This document shows positions 52,601-58,723 of a stretch of DNA of 58,723 nt, piece after piece. Positions within the stretch are counted from its first letter, which is position 1. Every line of letters starts with the position of its first letter. The stretch is from an uncultured Rhodobacter sp. (lineage in GTDB: Bacteria > Pseudomonadota > Alphaproteobacteria > Rhodobacterales > Rhodobacteraceae): contig CALGTJ010000792.1 in NCBI GenBank assembly GCA_937901435.1, positions 1 through 58,723 of the forward strand, read 5' to 3'. Made by a program: the position numbers and the translations under genes. The notes beneath the pieces are model-generated. The model searched no databases. It worked only from the letters and a program-made list of their open reading frames with translations, and had not been told where the DNA came from.

Positions 52601-53644
52601 GTGGATTTGGCAACTCTCGATGTGACGGTGATGGGGGCGGGAATTTTTGGCCTGTCGTGTGCCTATTCCTGCGCGCGGCGCGGGGCAAGGGTGCGCGTGA
52701 TTGATCCCCATGGCATTGGCGCCGGATCATCGGGCGGGATCGTCGGCGCGTTGGCCCCGCACACGCCCGAGAACTGGAACGACAAGAAAGAGTTCCAGTT
52801 TCAAAGCCTGCTTATGGCGCAGGCGTTCTGGGATGGGGTGGACGCGCTCTCGGGTCAGTCCTCTGGATATGGTCGCCTCGGTCGGCTGCAATCCGTCGCG
52901 GATGAGCGCGCGTTACAGCTTGCCCATGTTCGCGTTGCTGGCGCGGCTGATCTTTGGCGCGGGCAGGCGACGTGGAATGTAATCGAGGCTGGCACAGACT
53001 GGGCCCCGCATAGCGCGACGGGTTATCTCATCCACGACACATTGTCTGCGCGTCTGCATCCCAAACAAGCCTGCGATAGCCTCGCTGCCGCCCTGCGCAC
53101 CATGGGCGTCGAGATCGTCATTGGCGATGCTGCGCAAGAAGGTCTGGTGCTATGGGCAACCGGTGTCGCGGGGCTAGTGGCGCTGTCGCAGGGACGCCCT
53201 CGCATCGCGGGCAATGGTGTAAAGGGACAGGCGATCTTGTTGCGCCATGACGCCGGAGAGGTGCCGCAGCTTTATACAGATGCGCTGCATATCATCCCCC
53301 ATCAGGACGGAACCGTCGCCATCGGTTCGACCAGTGAACGCGATTATATCAGCGGTACCGACACGGACGTGCAGCTTGACGAGATCCACCGACGCGCTTT
53401 GACGATCTGCCCAGGGCTTGCCGATGCGCCTGTGATTGCGCGCTGGGCCGGGGTGCGCCCTCGTGCGCGCTCTCGTGCTCCGATGCTGGGCGGATGGCCA
53501 GACCGCAGCGGTCATTTTATCGCCAATGGCGGGTTCAAGATCGGCTTTGGCATGGCACCGAAAGTGGCAGAGGTCATGGCGGATCTGATGCTGTCCGACA
53601 CGGACCAGATTCCGGACGATTTTCGGGTCGAGGCCTCTCTTTAG
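52601..53644 (+). CDS. FAD-dependent oxidoreductase, probable MnmC oxidase counterpart
   Basis: A 347-residue DAO-family flavoprotein. The FAD motif is VTVMGAGIFGLSCA at residues 9-22 and the C-terminal FAD-contact segment is HFIANGGFKIGFGMAPKVAE. Standing divergent from mnmD, it is probably the oxidase that trims the carboxymethyl group of cmnm5(s2)U before MnmD methylation, the two being fused as MnmC in Escherichia coli. A glycine or amino acid oxidase role is the alternative. AAGGAG ends one base before the GTG at 52601, so initiation at the TTG at 52607 is also plausible. Confidence 0.8.
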   Translation: MDLATLDVTVMGAGIFGLSCAYSCARRGARVRVIDPHGIGAGSSGGIVGALAPHTPENWNDKKEFQFQSLLMAQAFWDGVDALSGQSSGYGRLGRLQSVADERALQLAHVRVAGAADLWRGQATWNVIEAGTDWAPHSATGYLIHDTLSARLHPKQACDSLAAALRTMGVEIVIGDAAQEGLVLWATGVAGLVALSQGRPRIAGNGVKGQAILLRHDAGEVPQLYTDALHIIPHQDGTVAIGSTSERDYISGTDTDVQLDEIHRRALTICPGLADAPVIARWAGVRPRARSRAPMLGGWPDRSGHFIANGGFKIGFGMAPKVAEVMADLMLSDTDQIPDDFRVEASL

Positions 53645-53716
53645 CCTTGCTTGATTGCCTGCCGCAAAGGGTCTAGCACTTGTCTCACAACCCACGGCCA
53701 CGCACAGGAGCATAAC

Positions 53717-54544
53717 ATGGATATTATCCCGCTGACCGGAGGGCTGGGGGCCGAGATTTTCGGCGCGAACCTGAAAGTTCCAGACCAATTTCCGGCAATA
53801 AAACAAGCCTTTACCCAGTATTCTGTCGTTACGCTGCGCGCCCAAACCTTGACGCCTGACGATCACCTGACCTTTGCCCGCCGCTGGGGCGAGATCAATG
53901 TGAACAGGTTTTTCAAGGCGCTCGACAGCCATCCAGAGGTGGCCATCGTTTTGAAAGAGGCGGATCAGACGGGTGCGATTGGTGAGGAATGGCACACCGA
54001 TCACGCCTATGATCAGGTGCCCGCCATGGGCTCGATCCTGCACGCGATCCAGACCCCGCCCTATGGTGGCGACACAGTGTTTTGTTCGATGGGTGCGGCC
54101 TATGACGCGCTGTCCGATCGGTTCAGGGCGATGTTGAATGGGCTTTATGCCTGGCATTCGTCGCGGCATGTGTTCGGGACCAGTCAGGCCGACACCGATG
54201 CCTCGAAAACCGGGCGGATCAGCAATGCGGACAAGGCCACGCAGGATGCTTTGCATCCGGTTGTCATCACCCATCCCTTGTCCGGTCGAAAGGGGCTGTT
54301 CGTGAACCCGCAGTTCACCACCCGGATAGACGGGCTGTCCAAGCCGGAGTCGGACGCGATCCTGACCATGCTCTATACCCATTGCCAAAAGCCAGAGTTC
54401 CAATGCCGTGTCAGATGGCAGACAGGTGATGTGACCATGTGGGACAATCGCGCTACCTGGCATAAGGCGATCAATGACTACCATGGCCACAGGCGGTACA
54501 TGCACCGCGTTACGGTCGAGGGATCTCCGTTGGAGATTGCGTAA
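53717..54544 (+). CDS. TauD/TfdA family 2-oxoglutarate dioxygenase
   Basis: A 275-residue non-heme iron dioxygenase. The iron triad is His93-x-Asp95 (EEWHTDH) and His249 (RATWHKA), with Arg260 in GHRRYMHRV for 2-oxoglutarate. TauD enzymes release sulfite from taurine; relatives hydroxylate other substrates, so the substrate is open. The nearby TauE/SafE-type gene makes a sulfonate role attractive but unproven, since no taurine ABC transporter is present. AGGAG precedes the ATG at 53717. Confidence 0.9.
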   Translation: MDIIPLTGGLGAEIFGANLKVPDQFPAIKQAFTQYSVVTLRAQTLTPDDHLTFARRWGEINVNRFFKALDSHPEVAIVLKEADQTGAIGEEWHTDHAYDQVPAMGSILHAIQTPPYGGDTVFCSMGAAYDALSDRFRAMLNGLYAWHSSRHVFGTSQADTDASKTGRISNADKATQDALHPVVITHPLSGRKGLFVNPQFTTRIDGLSKPESDAILTMLYTHCQKPEFQCRVRWQTGDVTMWDNRATWHKAINDYHGHRRYMHRVTVEGSPLEIA

Positions 54545-54601
54545 CGCCCAGCTTCCCACCTGCTCCGTCGCCCAACCTCACAAGACATCAGGACATTTCC
54601 C

Positions 54602-54997
54602 TTGCCACAGATAAGCTCTCTTGATCATCTGGTCCTGACTGTCGCGGATCAGGATGCCACTGTCACGTTTTATGAGGGCGTTCTGGGCATGACGTCAGAC
54701 GTGTTTTATCCAGTGGATGGCACGCGGCGGATTGCCCTGATGTTCGGGGCACAAAAGATCAACCTGCATCAGGCGGGGGCCGAGTTCGAGCCGAAGGCAA
54801 AGACCCCGCTGCCCGGATCCGCAGATCTGTGTTTCCTGTCGCAGACACCTCTGTCGGATTGGCAGGCGCACCTGCGTGCGCAGGATGTGCCTGTTCTGCT
54901 CGGGCCGGTGCCGCGCATCGGGGCCACCGGGCCTTTGACCTCGATCTACCTTCGTGACCCCGATGGCAACCTGATCGAGATTTCCAACCGTGTTTGA
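54602..54997 (+). CDS. VOC family protein (glyoxalase-like)
   Basis: A 131-residue single-domain vicinal-oxygen-chelate protein. The metal-binding pattern appears as SLDHLVLTVAD (His near residue 9), KINLHQAG (His near 60) and YLRDPDGNLIEISNRV (Glu near 127). The start seems to be a TTG at 54602, with AGGAC nearby; no in-frame ATG is close. The TSUP gene begins eight bases before its stop, so they are co-translated. Substrate unknown. Confidence 0.85.
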   Translation: MPQISSLDHLVLTVADQDATVTFYEGVLGMTSDVFYPVDGTRRIALMFGAQKINLHQAGAEFEPKAKTPLPGSADLCFLSQTPLSDWQAHLRAQDVPVLLGPVPRIGATGPLTSIYLRDPDGNLIEISNRV

Positions 54998-55727
54998 CCT
55001 CTTTCCCGTGACCCTCGGCGTCTGGACCTTTTGCGCTGTCGCGATGTTTTTTGGTGCGATTGTTCAACGACTTGCCGGGCAGGGGTTTGGCCTGATCGCA
55101 ACCCCGATGCTGGCCTTGGTTGCGCCACAGCTTTTGCCGGCCTCGATCTTGTTGGTGGGGCTGGTCATCGGTTTTGCCTCTGCCTCGATCGAGATGTCGG
55201 CGGTGGCCAAAGATGAACTGCCTGCCGGGTTTGCGGGGCGGGCGCTGGGCGCGGTGATTGCCGTCTGGATCGCCACGCATATAGCGCAGACCGGGGGGCT
55301 GGCGTATCTGATCGCGGGGATGGTTTACCTTGGGATTGTCTTGTCGGTTCTGGGCCTTCGCGTTGCCATCCGCCCCATGACCTTGTTCGTCGCGGGGGTC
55401 GGTGGCGGGATTATGGGCACGCTGACTGCGGTTGGCGCGCCGCCCATGGCGCTGCTGTATCAGCACGAGGAACAGCGCCGCTCTGCCGCCATGCAGAACA
55501 TCTTTTTCGCCTTCGGCATGATCGTTTCGCTTGGGGCGCTGGGCGCGGTTGGGCTGATCACGCGACAGCATCTGGTCTTTGCGGTCAGCCTGCTGCCGGT
55601 GGTCATTGTCGCGCTTTATGTGGCGCAGCCCTTGGCGAAACATGTGGCCAAGTCACAGATCCGGCCCTATGCGCTGGCCTTGGCCGGGATCGCCGCGACG
55701 ATCCTGTTGCTCAAGCAGATTTTATAG
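54990..55727 (+). CDS. Sulfite exporter TauE/SafE family permease (TSUP)
   Basis: A 245-residue membrane protein with about eight hydrophobic segments, including the TSUP hallmark GAIVQRLAGQGFGLIATPML near residues 22-41 and GVGGGIMGTLTAVGAPPMALL near 134. Family members export sulfite, sulfoacetate or related anions. The start is GTG within the VOC stop region. Its ends overlap neighbours on both sides; at the 3' end there is a 17-base tail-to-tail overlap with the flavin reductase gene. Confidence 0.9.
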   Translation: MFDLFPVTLGVWTFCAVAMFFGAIVQRLAGQGFGLIATPMLALVAPQLLPASILLVGLVIGFASASIEMSAVAKDELPAGFAGRALGAVIAVWIATHIAQTGGLAYLIAGMVYLGIVLSVLGLRVAIRPMTLFVAGVGGGIMGTLTAVGAPPMALLYQHEEQRRSAAMQNIFFAFGMIVSLGALGAVGLITRQHLVFAVSLLPVVIVALYVAQPLAKHVAKSQIRPYALALAGIAATILLLKQIL

Positions 55728-56256
55728 CTGCACGCAGTTGGGTCATCAGCTCTGTCACCGCCTTGGTATAGACCTCGCTGTTCAGCCGTCCGTCGTCGTC
55801 AAACTCATTTTGTGACCCAGCCACCAGAATGGCAGGTCCGGCAATCAGATGGGCGCGAAACGGGGCCATCGCATGACGCATGGTGTGATAGGACGTCTCG
55901 CCCCCCGCGCGTCCTCCAGCGGCGCACATCAGGGCCAAGGGTTTGTCCCGCCAGACGCCACCTGGCACGCGGCTGACCCAGTCCAGCGCATTCTTGAGCA
56001 CGCCAGAGATCATCTTGTTATACTCAGGCCCAGAGATCACCACGGCATCCGCCGCTGAAATCTGATCGGCAAGAGTCTGAACTGCGGTCGGAATGCCCTC
56101 TGCCTGTTCCAGATCGCCGTCATAGAGGGGCAGGTGCAGATTGGCTTCGGTGAAATCGCTGTCGCCAAACAGGCGCGCGGCCTCACGCATCAGCTTGCGG
56201 TTTGTCGACCCGCTACGCAGAGCGCCGGAAACGCCAAGAAGTTTTGGATGTGTCAT
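55711..56256 (-). CDS. NADPH-dependent FMN reductase family protein
   Basis: A 181-residue flavodoxin-like reductase. The FMN-phosphate loop is SGALRSGSTNRKL (10-22), and the isoalloxazine contact is SGPEYNKMISGVLKNALDWVSR near 75-96. It reduces FMN, quinones or azo compounds with NADPH. In sulfonate clusters such enzymes can supply reduced FMN to monooxygenases; no such monooxygenase is seen here. Divergent from the ThDP enzyme. Confidence 0.92.
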   Translation of the reverse strand: MTHPKLLGVSGALRSGSTNRKLMREAARLFGDSDFTEANLHLPLYDGDLEQAEGIPTAVQTLADQISAADAVVISGPEYNKMISGVLKNALDWVSRVPGGVWRDKPLALMCAAGGRAGGETSYHTMRHAMAPFRAHLIAGPAILVAGSQNEFDDDGRLNSEVYTKAVTELMTQLRAAIKSA

Positions 56257-56370
56257 ATGTCTTTCCTGTCCAGTTCATTGGCAGATAATCCAGATCGCGT
56301 GCATTGCAAACGCTTGCTGTTCGGCTTTGGCCGTGAAACGCTGTGGTATCACGAAAACGGAGAGTGAAAG

Positions 56371-58011
56371 ATGCAGCGCCACGGTGGTCAAATTCTGGTA
56401 GATCAGTTGAAACTGCACGGTGTGCGCCGTGTGTTTTCCGTACCGGGCGAAAGCTTTCTTGCGGCGCTTGACGGACTTTACGAGAGCGGGATCGAAAATA
56501 TCGTCTGCCGTCAGGAAGGCGGGGCGACCATGATGGCCGAGGCCCATGGCAAGATGACAGGCCAGCCCGGCGTGTGTTTTGTGACCCGTGGACCGGGGGC
56601 CAGCAATGCCTCTGCCGGGATCCACATCGCCAAGCAGGATTCCACACCTCTGGTGTTGTTCGTGGGTCAGATCGCGCGTGGTCACCGCGACCGCGAGGCG
56701 TTTCAAGAGGTCGATTACCGCGCTTTTTTTGGGCCACTGGCCAAATGGGTGACCGAGGTCGATCAGACAGAACGCCTGCCCGAGTACATCAACCGCGCCT
56801 TTCACGTCGCCACGTCCGGGCGTCCCGGTCCGGTGGTGCTGGCGCTGCCAGAGGATATGCTGTCCGCGCTCAGTGATGTGTCAGAGCTTGCGCCCTCTGC
56901 ACCTGTGCTGGGGAATGTGGCGACCGGTGATATCGACGCCATTGTCAGCCACTTGAAAGGTGCAAAAAACCCGCTGATTATGGTGGGCGGGTCCAGTTGG
57001 TCGATGCAGGCGGCGCAGGATTTGCAACACTTTGCCGAGGCCAATCATTTGCCTGTCACAGTGACCTTCCGCCGTCAGGACATGATGGACAACAGATCGC
57101 CCAGCTACATCGGCGACAGCGGCGTTGGCGTGAACCCCAAACTGGCCGGGCGGTTGAAACAGGTGGATCGCCTGCTGGTGCTTGGCGCGCGTCTGGGGGA
57201 TACGTCGACTGGGGGCTATGAATTGCTGGACCCCGCCAATCCGGGCGTGTCGATCTGCCATGTCTATCCCGATCCTGATCTGCCCGGCAGCGTTTATCGT
57301 ACAGACGTCACAGTCACCGCGCGCGTGACGGATGTGGTGCGCGACCTGGCAAAACTGCCCGCCATTGGCGACTGGTCCGGTGTCACGTCACAGGCGCGCG
57401 GTGAATATGAGGCATGGCGTCAGCCCAAGGAAACACCCGGTGCCGTCAAGCTGGAACAGGTGATGCTCTGGCTCAGCGACAACCTGCCCGATGACGCGAT
57501 TGTCACCAATGGCGCTGGCAATTACGCCGCCTTTCTGCACCGCTACATGCAGTTCCGCCAATATGGCACACAGCTTGCCCCGACGTCCGGGTCGATGGGC
57601 TATGGCTTTCCTGCGGCGGTGGCAGCGGCGGTCGAGCATCGCAATCGCACGGTTGTTTGCGTCGCAGGCGACGGCTGTTTTCAGATGACCCTGAACGAGA
57701 TGTCCACAGCCGCGCAATATGGGGCCAAGCTGGTCGTGATTGTCTGTAACAACGGGCGCTACGGGACGATCCGGATGCATCAGGAAAAATTCTACCCCTC
57801 ACGGGTCAGCGGCACCGATCTGGCAAACCCGGATTTCGCCGCCTTGGGGCGTGCTTATGGCGGCGTGGGCGAAGTGGTCGAAGACGGCGCGGATTTCCCA
57901 GCCGCATTTGCACGCGCACAGGCCGCGCCGGGTCTGGCGGTGATCGAACTTAAGCTGGATCCAGAGATGCTATCGACGGGGCAGACTGTCAGTGAGGTGC
58001 GCGGCTCTTAA
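56371..58011 (+). CDS. Thiamine diphosphate-binding enzyme (acetolactate synthase-like)
   Basis: A 546-residue three-domain ThDP enzyme. The catalytic Glu27 is in FSVPGESFLAAL, and the ThDP-Mg motif GDG starts near residue 433 (VAGDGCFQMTLNEMSTAAQYGAKLVVIVCNNGRYG). It belongs to the broad acetolactate synthase/benzoylformate decarboxylase/sulfopyruvate-type group. No small regulatory subunit gene is adjacent, so it is probably not the biosynthetic IlvB. The exact reaction cannot be named. It overlaps the convergent Lin0512 gene by four bases. Confidence 0.88.
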   Translation: MQRHGGQILVDQLKLHGVRRVFSVPGESFLAALDGLYESGIENIVCRQEGGATMMAEAHGKMTGQPGVCFVTRGPGASNASAGIHIAKQDSTPLVLFVGQIARGHRDREAFQEVDYRAFFGPLAKWVTEVDQTERLPEYINRAFHVATSGRPGPVVLALPEDMLSALSDVSELAPSAPVLGNVATGDIDAIVSHLKGAKNPLIMVGGSSWSMQAAQDLQHFAEANHLPVTVTFRRQDMMDNRSPSYIGDSGVGVNPKLAGRLKQVDRLLVLGARLGDTSTGGYELLDPANPGVSICHVYPDPDLPGSVYRTDVTVTARVTDVVRDLAKLPAIGDWSGVTSQARGEYEAWRQPKETPGAVKLEQVMLWLSDNLPDDAIVTNGAGNYAAFLHRYMQFRQYGTQLAPTSGSMGYGFPAAVAAAVEHRNRTVVCVAGDGCFQMTLNEMSTAAQYGAKLVVIVCNNGRYGTIRMHQEKFYPSRVSGTDLANPDFAALGRAYGGVGEVVEDGADFPAAFARAQAAPGLAVIELKLDPEMLSTGQTVSEVRGS

Positions 58012-58352
58012 CCTGTTTGCTTGGGTAAAAACGCCTCTATCGCCGCCGAGGCGATGACGATGGTGTCGGTGCCCGGACCCGCGACGTTTAACCCGCCATG
58101 CACAGCAGTGACGGTCGCGCGACCACGGGGCAGTGTGGCGGTCAAGGCCTCGGTGTCCACCTTGTCCGGCTCTTGCACGGCGACGGTGACCTGTACCCGC
58201 ATGTCTGTCGGATCAATCCCAAGCGTCGTGAACATCGGAATTGACGAGTGGCGAAACGCATCCTCGATCGCGCGCTTTGCCGCCTTGGTATAATCCATCC
58301 CGTGCAGGTCGTTGCCCATGCCCATTTCGATGATAAACCTCTGATCTGTCAT
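58008..58352 (-). CDS. Lin0512 family protein, copy 2
   Basis: A 114-residue protein of the Lin0512 family (PF09585), function unknown. The N-terminus RFIIEMGMGNDLHGMDYTKAAKRAIEDAFRHSSI and the C-terminal GTDTIVIASAAIEAF define it. It overlaps the first copy by four bases and clearly shares its plan (GMG.. L..DYT.AA..A..DA..H.SI), indicating an ancient duplication. The pair may form a heteromer; this is inference. Confidence 0.9.
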   Translation of the reverse strand: MTDQRFIIEMGMGNDLHGMDYTKAAKRAIEDAFRHSSIPMFTTLGIDPTDMRVQVTVAVQEPDKVDTEALTATLPRGRATVTAVHGGLNVAGPGTDTIVIASAAIEAFLPKQTG

Positions 58353-58696
58353 GGTTTTGCCTCTATATCCAGCGCCACGGAAATGGCCACATTGGCAATG
58401 ATTGTCGGGTTCCCATCGGGGCGCGGCACGTCCAGCCCGCCCTTGGTGACGTTGAAATGGATCTGTCCATAGGGAAAGATATCGACCAGCTTATCGGTCT
58501 CGACCCTATCAGGCTGCTGCACACCGATATCGACGGTAATCTGCATCGCCTCTTTGGGCAGGTCAAACAGGTCTGCCAGATTGATCGAGTTGTGCCACAG
58601 CGCATCCTGCAAGGCCTTGCGCGCGGCAGAGGTATAATCCAGCCGTCGCAGGCTGGTGCCCATCCCGAATTCGGTCAGCAATCGTGTCACAGCCAT
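58349..58696 (-). CDS. Lin0512 family protein, copy 1
   Basis: A 115-residue Lin0512 family protein, with LLTEFGMGTSLRRLDYTSAARKALQDALWHNSI at the start and GNPTIIANVAISVALDIE at the end. It precedes copy 2 with a four-base overlap, so the two are co-translated. In other genomes the family also occurs in adjacent pairs, as far as I recall. No signal peptide, no catalytic motif visible. Only 27 bases of window lie upstream, so its promoter context is unseen. Confidence 0.9.
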   Translation of the reverse strand: MAVTRLLTEFGMGTSLRRLDYTSAARKALQDALWHNSINLADLFDLPKEAMQITVDIGVQQPDRVETDKLVDIFPYGQIHFNVTKGGLDVPRPDGNPTIIANVAISVALDIEAKP

Positions 58697-58723
58697 CCGC
58701 GCCCCCTAAATTGCGTCGCCTAG

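Noticed and set aside
53174..54559. Open minus-strand frame of about 461 codons under the FAD oxidase and TauD genes
   Set aside because: Antisense to two recognisable enzymes, with no domain or start signal.
1..58723. CRISPR arrays, insertion sequences, prophage genes, tRNA or rRNA genes
   Set aside because: I found no spaced direct repeats, transposase or integrase motifs, cloverleaf sequences or rRNA signatures anywhere in the window.

Overview
The window looks like chromosomal core DNA from a marine alphaproteobacterium of the Rhodobacterales (Roseobacter-type). The evidence is the high-GC codon use, several small families typical of that group (DUF2794, DUF6478-like, Lin0512 pairs, a DUF482/FemAB-like acetyltransferase), an Irr-type iron control element, an alphaproteobacterial LexA box (GTTC-N7-GTTC) and separate MnmD/MnmC genes. 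I see no rRNA, tRNA, insertion sequence, phage, integron or CRISPR array. Nearly all of the sequence is coding, with many 1-20 base gene overlaps. Species-level identity cannot be read from the sequence alone.

Layout. 1-3.9 kb: beta-carbonic anhydrase, a small unknown protein, an M17 aminopeptidase coupled to an NlpC/P60 hydrolase, and DUF2794. 4.0-4.4 kb: a gene-free stretch holding two homologous hairpin-plus-terminator modules, probably tandem paralogous small RNAs with the shared 20-nt loop beginning UAUCAUAGCCCCCAC. 4.4-6.5 kb: an orphan imuB with a LexA box, and an I78-like lipoprotein. 6.7-9.2 kb: a NYN-LOTUS protein, a TetR regulator and divergent mbfA under an ICE/Irr motif. 9.4-13.2 kb: a plus-strand run of AEC carrier, S-formylglutathione hydrolase, UPF0178, HAD and alpha/beta hydrolase. 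13.2-21.4 kb: MFS, zapE, folC-accD, a CPBP protease, and ilvD plus lipoprotein. 21.4-26.9 kb: two Rhodobacterales-type unknown genes, a broken LysR gene, and a minus-strand operon (CinA-like, GNAT, AhpD-like, OmpA-like). 26.9-31.6 kb: sfsA, map, HAD-rsmD-ferredoxin reductase, peroxiredoxin. 31.6-37.5 kb: phhB, FemAB-like, GDPD, RidA and a two-gene type I secretion exporter. 37.6-43.4 kb: mlaA-mlaC, PBP1A, glnK-amt. 43.6-48.8 kb: a minus-strand run of aminotransferase, mercaptopyruvate sulfurtransferase, two tiny membrane proteins, smpB, a P-loop kinase and dapA. 48.9-58.7 kb: a lytic transglycosylase, DMT exporter, divergent mnmD/mnmC, a TauD-VOC-TauE group, an FMN reductase, a ThDP enzyme and two Lin0512 genes.

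How genes work together. GlnK and Amt form the standard ammonium uptake and sensing pair. AccD and FolC are translationally coupled. MlaA and MlaC act in outer-membrane lipid asymmetry, with the rest of the Mla system elsewhere. MnmD and the adjacent FAD oxidase together would do the work of bifunctional MnmC on tRNA wobble uridine. The two exporter genes at 34.5-37.5 kb lack a nearby substrate and outer-membrane channel.

The least explained elements are the tandem RNA modules at 4.05-4.4 kb, the palindromes at 21.44 and 37.61 kb, and the pair of tiny glycine-rich membrane proteins at 45.9-46.6 kb. The rest is mostly ordinary housekeeping.
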